Positions 21,115 through 33,644 of a DNA stretch of 64,000 nt are shown piece by piece (within the stretch, counting starts at the first letter, position 1; every line of letters begins with the position of its first letter). The DNA comes from Aphanomyces cochlioides. Lineage: Eukaryota > Oomycota > Saprolegniomycetes > Saprolegniales > Verrucalvaceae. The stretch lies in assembly GCA_019828595.1 (NCBI GenBank), contig JAHQRK010000034.1, positions 62,001 to 126,000 of the forward strand. Reading direction: 5' to 3'. The notes below the pieces were generated by a model. It made no database searches. It saw nothing but the letters and a program-made list of their open reading frames with translations, and was not told the origin of the DNA. Position numbers and translations under genes: made by a program.

Positions 21115-21753
21115 ACTTCCGAATTTGCCTCGTACCCCTCAAGTCAAGAAGTTATCAAGTGCCGCCGCGCTCAAAATGTCCAACGCCAACAGCTGTTCCG
21201 AGCTCCGTGAGACCAACACTCACGGAGTCACCATCATTCCAGGTATTGTATCACCTCACCCACTTTCGTCGTCCAATCAGGATGGCGGAAGTGGTGTGAG
21301 TAATGTCTCTACACCTAACCCTAGGGCCGAAGTGGAGGTCGAGTTCGACCCTAACAGCGTCTCTGGAGACCAATCTGCGTCTCGCTCCACCAGCGCTTCA
21401 CCTGGTGCTCCACTCGCCGGAGTTCCAGGGGGGGTCAACCTCAGTGGGTCAGTGGTTGACCCCCAGACCACTGTCGTTAACTTGTCTAGCGAAGCCCTCA
21501 CTCAGGAGGGCGAACCACTGGGGCCTTGTGCCTGTGGTGGCTGCTTCCCTGGACTCCAATTGGAGTCGATCCCCAGTGAAGGCGGCGAGAAAACGGGGTC
21601 CATGCCAGCCCTAGAGGCTACGAGGGCCCCCCCTATGGGCACACCCTGCGGTTCTGTCTACTTCCCCCCAGGGGCCTCTTCGGAGGGGCGGGGGCGGTAT
21701 CCCGATTTGGGTTCTCGCCGGAGCAATGGTGTACCCCAGTCACCGTGCTGCGG
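21115..21753 (+). mobile_element. Copy C: 5' UTR and start of ORF1, plus strand
   Basis: Begins with the standard 5' end at 21115. ORF1 is open from its ATG near 21176 through SRRSNGVPQSPCC, then is cut at 21752-21753 (GG) by the 3' end of another element. The interrupted sequence resumes at 43682 with the same 13 bases (CACCGTGCTGCGG), so 43682 onward is the likely continuation. Confidence 0.88.
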
Positions 21754-21793
21754 TTAAATGAGTTGTATTAACCTTATTTTTGAGCAAAGGCCC
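21752..21793 (-). mobile_element. Copy D, 3' tip only (other end at 43384-43681)
   Basis: Forty-two bases of the element's 3' end (GGTTAAATGAGTTG to GAGCAAAGG). It then jumps to ORF2 sequence of copy E with about 2 bp of shared sequence. Because copy C resumes at 43682 behind a standard 5' end, D is read as the outer insertion whose interior has been replaced. Confidence 0.7.
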
Positions 21794-23155
21794 TTCGTCT
21801 CCAGATCGCTGCACCTCGGGAGCTGCAAACAAGTCCTTGTAGTAGTCGACCAGGACGTCAGACATGCCTTGTTGATTGGAGACAACATTTCCATTGACAT
21901 CCACCAACTCTTTGAAGACTGTCTTCTTCAAGGGGGTAGGGACAGGGGACATGAAGTGGAACTTGGACGAGCGCTCTGCTTTGTACAAGTGAAGTTGGAA
22001 CACCTGGTCTTGACGAAACTGCTTGTCTCGATCTTGCAGCTCGTGAATTTGCTTTTGAAGGGCTCGCACTCGATCCACCAGCACTGCATCTTGACGCATG
22101 TTGGGGACTTGCAAAAGCGAAGCGATCTCGACAGCTAACTTCTTCAACGGCAGATGTTGTTTCTCCAATCGTTGAGAATGGAGTTCTTTGAGTTGGGAGC
22201 GGATATCATTGACCAGCATGTCGTAGGCCTTGGAGATATTGTGGAATGTTGGAGACTTGTCCAAAAATCGATCCAGACATCCATGAACAATCTCGGCCGC
22301 TCGTGGTAGACGAAGTAGCCAAGTTGGAGCTTTCCATGACCCAGAGCCATGGTGCAATGTTTGACGCTTTGTGATGATACGACAAGCCACGTGGTCAGCC
22401 TGTGGAACGTGTGGCATGTGCGTCGCCTTCCAATGACGAAGACCCGCCAAGGTGGACGAACAAAAGATGTAGTCAAGTCGGTTGGTGAGTGTGGGACTTG
22501 TGAAGGCTCGTGCCACGGGGTTTTGACGGCGAAACAGATCCACCAGGGACAAACTGTGCATCCATTGTTCCAGTTGAAGGGTGCCGGCCATGGTGGAAGT
22601 ACTGGGTCTCAACGAATCCAAATCTTTGTTGAGAGTGCAGTTGAAATCTCCTCCAACAATGTGGAGCGCATGTGGAGGAAAGTCGCGTGGCAATTCTTCG
22701 AAGTAACTTGCTCGTTCTTGGAAGGCTGCCGGCGCATAGATATTGTGGAGAACGACTGTCAGTGGACCCAGAGTACATCGCACTTGTAGATAACGACCAC
22801 GAAGCACTGGGTTGTCATGAGGGACTTGAGTGGCGTTCTTCAAAGGAGAGTGAGGATGTATCAACGTAGCCAGACCTCCAGTGGCTGGCGACGTGGATAC
22901 TTCAGGGTAAATAGGCTCTTCAAAGAACAAAGAGCCTTCGTGGTTTGTGATGCGTTGCCAATGGAACGCAACACGGTCGTGGAGACTTGGCGTGCGGAAA
23001 CGGGTTTCTTGGATAAAAGAAACGTCGTGAACACTTGATAGTTTGTCGAGGATGTACAGATGACTGTTGGAGAAGCCATTGGTGTTGAGGGAGATGATTT
23101 GTGGGTCCCAGTCCACGAGTTCAGTTGGGACATCGGAGAAGTTGTTGTCACTCAT
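21794..23155 (-). pseudogene. ORF2 of copy E, endonuclease half only
   Basis: An APE-type endonuclease with all usual blocks (SLNTNG, IQET, HNIYAP, GGDFNC, RLDYIF, ADHVAC) and an intact reading frame, then the linker. The reverse transcriptase and zinc finger are deleted, and the frame runs into 3'-tip sequence. An endonuclease-only protein could be made in principle, but this is a truncated remnant. Confidence 0.85.
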
Positions 23156-23233
23156 CACGAGTACAGATGTAAATGAGTAGAATGGAGGGGTCAGAGGGGA
23201 GGTTGAAATGGATTGAAGCAGGGGATAGAAGCC

Positions 23234-25327
23234 TTAGAGTTGATCGTCCTCCAAATCGAGGGGATCAATTTCGTCGGCGTTCATGGAGTGGTGAGCTTTG
23301 CTGCAGAGCTCGTCGATGTGGTAATTGTTGGTGATGCTTTTGAGCATCGAGATGGCCGACAAGACGGGAGCCGGCAAAGAGAACTTCTCGAGATTGTTGC
23401 TGAAGTTTTCGATCAAAGCAAACAGCGACCAGTCCGTCAAGCAGTTGGTGTCAGGCAATCTTGTTGCTTCTTGGTTCAATAGAACAGTCAGTGCCTCCGA
23501 GTTTGTGTAGAGGTCTGGGGCCCGATTTGAGAGGAATAAGTCAATCGTAGCAAGTGCAAAGAGGATGCGCTTGATCTCTGGTATGTCCGTGGTCAATTCT
23601 TCCAAGATTTCTGACGGGTGAATCTTGTATTGAGCCATGAAGTTGACGTGATGTTTGTAGTTGTGAGGCTTGCCTTGAGCCTTTAACAAAGCCATCTTGC
23701 GCTCAATAGTCTTGGTTGCAACAAGTGACTGAAACAAACTGAGGTCTTCATCTTGTGCGTACATAGCATGTGCAACGAGCTGAGGGTCATCTCGCAAAAT
23801 GCGTTGACATTCGGTGATACTGCCTTCGACTTTCTTATCTCGAATGATCTTCTTCGCCAATTCGAGGTGGGCTGCAGCAGACTTGTTAAGTCGTTGTTTC
23901 TTCGCTTTGCCTTTGGTCTTTTTCGGGCGTGGCGCACTTGAATCTTCCAATACAATTCGAGGCACTGCAAAGTCTTCAAACGAGAGTTCCACGTCGTCTT
24001 CTTCGAGGATATGAAAACGGTTGGATGTCGGCAGGGGATCCAAACGTGGGGACGAAGGCAAAGTACGTTTTGGAGCTGGTCCAGACCGGTAGCCCGTTAC
24101 CAATTGAAGGTCCAGCAAGTTCTTGGGCTGCTCACTTGGTGGAGCAAGAGCGGGCGATTCGTTGGTAGACATTTCCACATCTTCTTGTTGTTTGTCTTGT
24201 CCATTGTTGTTAGGGGGATCGCTGTCACCAGACATATCGACATCAGAGCCATCAGAAGGAGCTGTTGACTGTGGTTGTTCATCTTGACCATCTCCAGATG
24301 CCTCAGTTGAGTCGGCCTGGCCTTCCGCATTTGTTCCAGGGTCTTGATCATGATCGTCTCCATCATGTTCAGGATCTTTTTCTCCTGACGGAGGAGATTT
24401 TGCCGCTGCCTTGGCCGCTTTTGCCTTCGCTTTTTCAGCCTTGGCCTCTGCACGTCGTGAAACAATCGACGGAGGCAATGTCTTGTTCAGAGCAGCGATC
24501 TTGTGCTGAAACACGACGACAAAAGGCTGACCCGACGGATCCGTAATGGTGATTTCGCGTAGTGCGTCGCCGGATTTTGGCACCAGCACTGCAGGAGGCG
24601 CAGGCGACTTGAAAATGACTCTCAAATGCGGCGACTTGATGTTCTGACCAGCAGTAGGGTTGAATGCTGCTATCACTGACTTGGTCAATGCAGCCATTTT
24701 CTTGACAATTGCCTTGGCCATCGAAGGGTGACTGACCTTGTTGAACGTAACGTAGTAGTTGTTGCCATAACGCGAGTACTTGGGAACCAGGAAATCTTTG
24801 CCACCAAGTCGAAACGTTGTGCTTCCCATTTCCACGCACGTAGACAAGTTGTAACTTGAGATCACAATGGTCTGTGGGTTCTTCTTGTGGATCAAAATGT
24901 TCGGAAATTTGGAGCCCCATAACGAACCAGGATTTTCCTTGACAAATTGATCGCAGATGACTTTTTCGGACCAGTCCTTGTAGCCTTCGCCCAACTTGAC
25001 TGTGAGCTCGTACACTTGGGACTGGGGAGTGAGCAAAATGTTTTCAATGAAGGCGTCCATGTCACCAGAGTCTTTGTAGAATGCGTCCGCCATGGCCTCG
25101 CATCGCGCAATATCGTCATCGGCAATAGCATGAGCACCAGTGTTGCGGTGTTTCGCGCCTTTGGGAGCATTGCCTTGCTTGGCATCTTTCTTGGACGAAG
25201 CTGAATCCTTGCCGGGAGTCTTTTGCGTCCATGGATTGGCCTTTTCAGCGTTTTGTTGCTCTTGATCGCCTTGTATTTTGTCTGCCGCGGTAGGAGGGTC
25301 AACAGCGCCATTTCCTTGAGCAACGGA
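23234..25327 (-). pseudogene. ORF1 of copy E, C-terminal part, split by copy F
   Basis: Open from the insertion point at residue VAQG to the normal stop at 23234. Its N-terminal part is at 32626-33583 behind copy F, where one extra C (33235-33239) also breaks the frame. Confidence 0.85.
25316..25327. repeat. Target-site duplication of copy F, left copy
   Basis: TTGAGCAACGGA, identical to 32626-32637. Counting the shared CC the duplication is 14 bp (25314-25327). Confidence 0.92.
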
Positions 25328-25388
25328 ACTTCCGAATTTGCCTCGTACCCCTCAAGTCAAGAAGTTATCAAGTGCCGCCGCGCTCAAA

Positions 25389-28300
25389 ATGTCCAACGCC
25401 AACAGCTGTTCCGAGCTCCGTGAGACCAACACTCACGGAGTCACCATCATTCCAGGTATTGTATCACCTCACCCACTTTCGTCGTCCAATCAGGATGGCG
25501 GAAGTGGTGTGAGTAATGTCTCTACACCTAACCCTAGGGCCGAAGTGGAGGTCGAGTTCGACCCCAACAGCGTCTCTGGAGACCAATCTGCGTCTCGCTC
25601 CCCCAGCGCTTCACCTGGTGCTCCACTCGCCGGAGTTCCAGGGGGGGTCAACCTCAGTGGGTCAGTGGTTGACCCCCAGACCACTGTCGTTAACTTGTCT
25701 AGCGAAGCCCTCACTCAGGAGGGCGAACCACTGGGGCCTTGTGCCTGTGGTGGCTGCTTCCCTGGACTCCAATTGGAGTCGATCCCCAGTGAAGGCGGCG
25801 AGAAAACGGGGTCCATGCCAGCCCTAGAGGCTACGAGGGCCCCCCCTATGGGCACACCCTGCGGTTCTGTCTACTTCCCCCAGGGGCCTCTTCGGAGGGG
25901 CGGGGGCGGTATCCCGATTTGGGTTCTCGCCGGAGCAATGGTGTACCCCAGTCACCGTGCTGCGGGGATGGCATGGATTCCCCTTCTACCCCTGTCACTG
26001 GGGGTCTGGCCCCGGCCTTTCTCGTGACCAATGGGACTGAGCCAGCAGCCACCAACCGCGTCGCCCCCTGTGCTGAGCCTCCTAGAACGGGAGAGGAAGA
26101 AGAAAAATCTCAAGAGGACGTGGATATGGTCTCTGGAGACGCCGAGGAGAAGGATTCTACTGAAACCGAGGCCTTAACCGACGAGGGAAATACTCAAATT
26201 CACTCTGAGGTTGATGGGTCAGGCGACATTAACGGCCAAGCGAAGCCGTGTGATACTCCTGGAGAAGTTATTCAAGAGGAACAATCGACAAACAATGACA
26301 ATGACCAGTCAAATCAAGACATTGTCGACAAATCCGTTGCTCAAGGAAATGGCGCTGTTGACCCTCCTACCGCGGCAGACAAAATACAAGGCGATCAAGA
26401 GCAACAAAACGCTGAAAAGGCCAATCCATGGACGCAAAAGACTCCCGGCAAGGATTCAGCTTCGTCCAAGAAAGATGCCAAGCAAGGCAATGCTCCCAAA
26501 GGCGCGAAACACCGCAACACTGGTGCTCATGCTATTGCCGATGACGATATTGCGCGATGCGAGGCCATGGCGGACGCCTTCATTGAAAACATTTTGCTCA
26601 CTCCCCAGTCCCAAGTGTACGAGCTCACAGTCAAGTTGGGCGAAGGCTACAAGGACTGGTCCGAAAAAGTCATCTGCGATCAATTTGTCAAGGAAAATCC
26701 TGGTTCGTTATGGGGCTCCAAATTTCCGAACATTTTGATCCACAAGAAGAACCCACAGACCATTGTGATCTCAAGTTACAACTTGTCTACGTGCGTGGAA
26801 ATGGGAAGCACAACGTTTCGACTTGGTGGCAAAGATTTCCTGGGTCCCAAGTACTCGCGTTATGGCAACAACTACTACGTTACGTTCAACAAGGTCAGTC
26901 ACCCTTCGATGGCCAAGGCAATTGTCAAGAAAATGGCTGCATTGACCAAGTCAGTGATAGCAGCATTCAACCCTACTGCTGGTCAGAACATCAAGTCGCC
27001 GCATTTGAGAGTCATTTTCAAGTCGTCTGCGCCTCCTGCAGTGTTGGTGCCAAAATCCGGCGACGCACTACGCGAAATCACCATTACGGATCCGTCGGGT
27101 CAGCCTTTTGTCGTCGTGTTTCAGCACAAGATCGCTGCTCTGAACAAGACATTGCCTCCGTCGATTGTTTCACGACGTGCAGAGGCCAAGGCTGAAAAAG
27201 CGAAGGCAAAAGCGGCCAAGGCAGCGGCAAAATCTCCTCCGTCAGGAGAAAAAGATCCTGAACATGATGGAGACGATCATGATCAAGACCCTGGAACAAA
27301 TGCGGAAGGCCAGGCCGACTCAACTGAGGCATCTGGAGATGGTCAAGATGAACAACCACAGTCAACAGCTCCTTCTGATGGCTCTGATGTCGATATGTCT
27401 GGTGACAGCGATCCCCCTAACAACAATGGACAAGACAAACAACAAGAAGATGTGGAAATGTCTACCAACGAATCGCCCGCTCTTGCTCCACCAAGTGAGC
27501 AGCCCAAGAACTTGCTGGACCTTCAATTGGTAACGGGCTACCGGTCTGGACCAGCTCCAAAACGTACTTTGCCTTCGTCCCCACGTTTGGATCCCCTGCC
27601 GACATCCAACCGTTTTCATATCCTCGAAGAAGACGACGTGGAACTCTCGTTTGAAGACTTTGCAGTGCCTCGAATTGTATTGGAAGATTCAAGTGCGCCA
27701 CGCCCGAAAAAGACCAAAGGCAAAGCGAAGAAACAACGACTTAACAAGTCTGCTGCAGCCCACCTCGAATTGGCGAAGAAGATCATTCGAGATAAGAAAG
27801 TCGAAGGCAGTATCACCGAATGTCAACGCATTTTGCGAGATGACCCTCAGCTCGTTGCACATGCTATGTACGCACAAGATGAAGACCTCAGTTTGTTTCA
27901 GTCACTTGTTGCAACCAAGACTATTGAGCGCAAGATGGCTTTGTTAAAGGCTCAAGGCAAGCCTCACAACTACAAACATCACGTCAACTTCATGGCTCAA
28001 TACAAGATTCACCCGTCAGAAATCTTGGAAGAATTGACCACGGACATACCAGAGATCAAGCGCATCCTCTTTGCACTTGCTACGATTGACTTATTCCTCT
28101 CAAATCGGGCCCCAGACCTCTACACAAACTCGGAGGCACTGACTGTTCTATTGAACCAAGAAGCAACAAGATTGCCTGACACCAACTGCTTGACGGACTG
28201 GTCGCTGTTTGCTTTGATCGAAAACTTCAGCGACAATCTCGAGAAGTTCACTTTGCCGGCTCCCGTCTTGTCGGCCATCTCGATGCTCAAAAGCATCACC

Positions 28301-28396
28301 AACAATTACCACATCGACGAGCTCTGCAGCAAAGCTCACCACTCCATGAACGCCGACGAAATTGATCCCCTCGATTTGGAGGACGATCAACTCTAA
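25389..28396 (+). pseudogene. ORF1 of copy F, frameshifted near codon 165
   Basis: The ATG at 25389 opens the usual N-terminus, but the C run at 25877-25881 has five bases where other copies have six, so the frame is lost after GSVYFP. The remaining frame is open from about 25880 to the normal stop at 28396. It has the short form of ORF1 (YKDSGDMDAF segment missing), as in copy A. Confidence 0.9.
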
Positions 28397-28474
28397 GGCT
28401 TCTATCCCCTGCTTCAATCCATTTCAACCTCCCCTCTGACCCCTCCATTCTACTCATTTTCATCTGTACTCGTG

Positions 28475-31400
28475 ATGATTGACAACAACTTCTCCGATGT
28501 CCCAACTGAACTCGTGGACTGGGACCCACAAATCATCTCCCTCAACACCAATGGCTTCTCCAACAGTCATCGGTACATCCTCGACAAACTATCAAGTGTT
28601 CACGACGTTTCTTTTATCCAAGAAACCCGTTTCCGCACGCCAAGTCTCCACGACCGTGTTGCGTTCCATTGGCAACGCATCACAAACCACGAAGGCTCTT
28701 TGTTCTTTGAAGAGCCTATTTACCCTGAAGTATCCACGTCGCCAGCCACTGGAGGTCTGGCTACGTTGATACATCCTCACTCTCCTTTGAAGAACGCCAC
28801 TCAAGTCCCTCATGACAACTCAGTGCTTCGTGGTCGTTATCTACAAGTGCGATGTACTCTGGGTCCACTGACAGTCGTTCTCCACAATATCTATGCGCCG
28901 GCAGCCTTCCAAGAACGAGCAAGTTACTTCGAAGAATTGCCACGCGACTTTCCTCCACATGCGCTCCACATTGTTGGAGGAGATTTCAACTGCACTCTCA
29001 ACAAAGATTTGGATTCGTTGAGACCCAGTACTTCCACCATGGCCGGCACCCTTCAACTGGAACAATGGATGCACAGTTTGTCCCTGGTGGATCTGTTTCG
29101 CCGTCAAAACCCCGTGGCACGAGCCTTCACAAGTCCCACACTCACCAACCGACTTGACTACATCTTTTGTTCGTCCACCTTGGCGGGTCTTCGTCATTGG
29201 AAGGCGACGCACATGCCACACGTTCCACAGGCTGACCACGTGGCTTGTCGTATCATCACAAAGCGTCAAACATTGCACCATGGCTCTGGGTCATGGAAAG
29301 CTCCAACTTGGCTACTTCGTCTACCACGAGCGGCCACAATATCTCCAAGGCCTACGACATGCTGGTCAATGATATCCGCTCCCAACTCAAAGAACTCCAT
29401 TCTCAACGATTGGAGAAACAACATCTGCCGTTGAAGAAGTTAGCTGTCGAGATCGCTTCGCTTTTGCAAGTCCCCAACATGCGTCAAGATTCAGTGCTGG
29501 TGGATCGAGTGCGAGACCTTCAAAAGCAAATTCACGAGCTGCAAGATCGAGACAAGCAGTTTCGTCAAGACCAGGCGTTCCAACTTCACTTGTACAAAGC
29601 AGAGCGCTCGTCCAAGTTCCACTTCATGTCCCCTGTCCCTACCCCCTTGAAGAAGACAGTCTTCAAAGAGTTGGTGGATGTCAATGGAAATGTTGTCTCC
29701 AATCAACAAGGCATGTCTGACGTCCTGGTCGACTACTACAAGGACTTGTTTGCAGCTCCCGAGGTGCAGCGATCTGGAGACGAAGTGTCGTCATTTCTGA
29801 CCCCATTGACTCGACACAAGCAACTGCCAGAGCAAGCCCAGAAAGAGCTGTCGGCTCCCTTGCGCGCCAACGAGTTCTATCATGCTATTCGACACAGCAG
29901 TTCGAACTCAGCGCCAGGTCCCAACGCTCTGCCATTCGAAGTCCTCAAACTTGCACCTCACAAGTGGTCGTTGGTATTGGAGCTGCTATTCACACACCAG
30001 CGCCATTCTCACCCTCGCTTGACTCCCATGCAACTTGTCAGTACGCTGGTGTTGCTGCACAAGAAAGGCCCCAAGTCACAAGCCAAGAACTATCGGCCCA
30101 TTAGCCTACTCAACACGGATGTGAAAATCCTGACGAGTATTCTGGCTTATCGACTCCAGCGCCACATTCGACACATCATCCACCCGGACCAGCAAGGCTT
30201 TATCCGTCGAAGCAATATCCAAACCAATATTGCACGACTGGATGACATGCTGCACCACATCAAACTACACAGTCCGTCCTCGATGGTGGCACTGCTTGAC
30301 TTTGAGAAAGCTTTTGATCGCGTGGACCACGCGTACTTGCTCCGCGTCCTCCGTCACTATGGCTTTCCCGAAACCTTTGTTGACATGGTTCGCGTACTGT
30401 ACTCGGGCCGCAAGTCTCGCATCTTGGTGAACGGCTTCTTGTCCAAGCCAGTTCACATCTCACGCGGTGTGTTGCAAGGTGATCCACTGTCGCCACTTCT
30501 GTTTGTGATCGCTTTGGAACCGATGTGCCAACTCCTACGGCAACACTCCAACTATGGCATCAAGTGTGGGGATCGCTACCACACTGGGAGTTACTTTGCC
30601 GACGACTCGCAACTCTATGCGGCAAATGAGACGTGCCTCCACCGGCAGCTTGCATTGGTTCAAACCTTTTGCGACAAGTCTGGTTTCCGACTCAACGTAG
30701 ACAAGACCCAAATTCTGACCTACAGCCAGTTGAATGGGAACCTTGCCTCACTACAAGTTACTTCCGACAGTCCCGTGAAGGCTCTTGGTATCTTGGTTGC
30801 GCCCAATCTTTCTCCATTGGCACGTTTCAATTACGTGTTTGAGAAGTTTGTGGCTCGCTTGTCTTTGTGGCTCTACAAGGCTCGAACCATGGCCGGAAAA
30901 GTCACTATCCTGCACAGCATATGTGTGTCTGTGTTATTGTACCAACTGGCTTTTGTCCCTGCCGACAAAGAACTGGCCAAAAAGATCGACAAGGCCATGC
31001 TTCAATTTATGCATGGTGAAGAAATCAACCCATCCTCCTCTGTCCATGGCTTCGTTTGATCAAAAAGGAGATCCTATTCATGCCGAAGAAGTCCGGTGGC
31101 TTAGGCCTGCACCATGCACTTGCTTTATGGCAACAACACAACCGCTCTGTCATGATCAGATGCATTCAAGCCATCACCACCCCACCCCGCAAGTCTGCCA
31201 TGTCCGCCTGGATTACGCCGGGCTATACTCTCCTCGAGAAGGCTTTTCATCCATGGGGTTCCCCCCGAGATCTCCTCTTGGCAAATGGCTCTTCTGCATT
31301 CATCAGACAACAGTACAAGAATCCCAATATCACTCCAATGTGGAAAGCCTTATTGAGTAGCTGGTTTGAATCCCGCTGGACTCCGTACGGCTGTCCAAAT

Positions 31401-32477
31401 CACATCTCATCTTTGGATGTTCCCCTTTGGCACAACTCGTATCTGCCTGGACTCGAAGACCTATACGATCAGTGCTCTACATCGACGCAAGACCAAGCCA
31501 ATGTATTGGCTTCGCTTCACATCACGAAGTTGTCGCATTTGTTGACTCCGTGTCAGCGAGTTTGGCCAGCTTCGATCTTGTTCGACAAAATCAACCGTGC
31601 CTGCCGCCAAGCCAATTTTGTCCCTCCAACGAAACAATGGATCTCAATCTTGGTGACCAAGTTATCACGATTGTTTGAGATTGTTTCTGAAGAGGATGCT
31701 CCCGTGTTCCACTTGCCGACGCCAAGCTCTGAATGGATGGAATGGCACTGGATGATTCACCCTGACTCGAGTCCGATCTTGTTGGCGCTTGCGACTTCGA
31801 AATCGGCTAAGATCAGAGCTTCTCCAGCTGTCAGCTCGTCCATTCTTCCTACCAAGCATCTCAACCTGCCATCCAACTTTTACGAAGACCCCAAGCGCCT
31901 TACCCAACTTGCCGCCTTCCTCCAACCCGACCACATTCTCCCTCGATATGGAGAGTTCATTTTCAAGACCCTTCTCCGCGCCAACGCCATGCAATATCTG
32001 TTTCAGTACCAAGACCCCAAGCCGACGTGTGTCTTCTGTCGTGTCAATGAGACGTACGAGCATTTCCTGTTCTCTTGTGGATATGGTCAATCTGTTTGGT
32101 ATTCCTTCAAGACAATCCAGCGACTGCTCGAGTGTTCCTTTCCGTCCACGTGTCTGGAAATGTTCTACGAGACGCCCAAGCCGTCCGATGGATACTACAT
32201 CCGTGGCTATCTGAAGATCTGGCCGATTGTCCGAGCCTGCGTGTATTATCAAATATGGCTCCAACGTGCCGATCGCACCTTTCGACCCGACCTCACAGCG
32301 AAGAGTCCGATGGAAGTTGCCATTCATGCTGCCTCTTTGATCAAGCTACATCTACAACAGCTCCTGGTTGATCTCCCTCTCAAGAAGGGATACACCAAGG
32401 TATTCAATGTGCTCAAGCATCTATCTTCGGATCCCTGGTTACGTCAACACATCATTCCTAACAGCGTCGTTTCATGA
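28475..32477 (+). pseudogene. ORF2 of copy F, two lesions
   Basis: The endonuclease is intact to LLRLPRAA. A 52-bp deletion at 29335/29336 (bordered by CC on both sides in the parent sequence) then shifts the frame. The RT frame is open from about 29340 to 31050, where the same one-base deletion plus substitution as in copy A changes HGLRLIKK to HGFV and a stop. The C-terminal region with the zinc finger is open from about 31056 to 32477. Confidence 0.9.
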
Positions 32478-32625
32478 GTGAGCATGACGGCTCACCACTT
32501 CATCTCCTGTTCAATGACCACTTTGCCATATTCTGTTTTCCAAGTTCTATTTATACAGTACGAGGCAAATTAGTAAGTCATTAGGGCCTTTGCTCAAAAA
32601 TAAGGTTAATACAACTCATTTAACC

Positions 32626-33644
32626 TTGAGCAACGGATTTGTCGACAATGTCTTGATTTGACTGGTCATTGTCATTGTTTGTCGATTGTTCCTCTTGAAT
32701 AACTTCTCCAGGAGTATCACACGGCTTCGCTTGGCCGTTAATGTCGCCTGACCCATCAACCTCAGAGTGAATTTGAGTATTTCCCTCGTCGGTTAAGGCC
32801 TCGGTTTCAGTAGAATCCTTCCCCTCGGCGTCTCCAGAGACCATATCCACGTCCTCTTGAGATTTTTCTTCTTCCTCTCCCGTTCTAGGAGGCTCAGCAC
32901 AGGGGGCGACGCGGTTGGTGGCTGCTGGCTCAGTCCCATTGGTCACGAGAAAGGCCGGGGCCAGACCCCCAGCGACAGGGGTAGAAGGGGAATCCATGCC
33001 ATCCCCGCAGCACGGTGACTGGGGTACACCATTGCTCCGGCGAGAACCCAAATCGGGATACCGCCCCCGCCCCTCCGAAGAGGCCCCTGGGGGGAAGTAG
33101 ACAGAACCGCAGGGTGTGCCCATAGGGGGGGGCCTCGTAGCCTCTAGGGCTGGCATGGACCCCGTTTTCTCGCCGCCTTCACTGGGGATCGACTCCAATT
33201 GGAGTCCAGGGAAGCAGCCACCACAGGCACAAGGCCCCCAGTGGTTCGCCCTCCTGAGTGAGGGCTTCGCTAGACAAGTTAACGACAGTGGTCTGGGGGT
33301 CAACCACTGACCCACTGAGGTTGACCCCCCCTGGAACTCCGGCGAGTGGAGCACCAGGTGAAGCGCTGGGGGAGCGAGACGCAGATTGGTCTCCAGAGAC
33401 GCTGTTGGGGTCGAAGTCGACCTCCACTTCGGCCCTAGGGTTAGGTGTAGAGACATTACTCACACCACTTCCGCCATCCTGATTGGACGACGAAAGTGGG
33501 TGAGGTGATACAATACCTGGAATGATGGTGACTCCGTGAGTGTTGGTCTCACGGAGCTCGGAACAGCTGTTGGCGTTGGACATTTTGAGCGCGGCGGCAC
33601 TTGATAACTTCTTGACTTGAGGGGTACGAGGCAAATTCGGAAGT
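32626..33644 (-). mobile_element. Copy E, right part: ORF1 N-terminal region and 5' end
   Basis: Resumes copy E after copy F with the duplicated TTGAGCAACGGA. It contains the acidic N-terminal part of ORF1 and the standard 5' end at 33644. One extra C (33235-33239) breaks the frame; the same extra base and a DFDPN variant (EFDPN elsewhere) occur in copy H, its mirror image at 34971-35989. Confidence 0.88.

Larger units (their letters stand above)
21794..25327 (-). mobile_element. Copy E, left part: ORF2 N-terminal half and ORF1 C-terminal part
   Basis: Minus strand. ORF2 is present from its ATG (23155) through the endonuclease and linker to about SGDE, then lost (RT and C-terminus deleted at 21793/21794). 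ORF1 runs from its stop (23234) up to 25327, where copy F is inserted. The rest of ORF1 and the 5' end continue at 32626-33644. It carries the long form of ORF1 (YKDSGDMD present). Confidence 0.88.
25328..32625 (+). mobile_element. Non-LTR copy F, full length (7298 bp), nested in copy E
   Basis: Plus strand, with both termini present and flanked by a perfect 12-14-bp target duplication inside ORF1 of copy E. It is the cleanest insertion in the window. The length equals copy H minus a 30-nt ORF1 deletion and a 52-nt ORF2 deletion. Neither ORF is intact. Confidence 0.93.

Noticed and set aside
29154..29434. Many 60-220-codon ORFs overlapping ORF1 and ORF2 in other frames, repeated in every copy
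   Set aside because: They recur only because the element recurs, carry no known domain, and lie in alternative frames of well-supported coding sequence.
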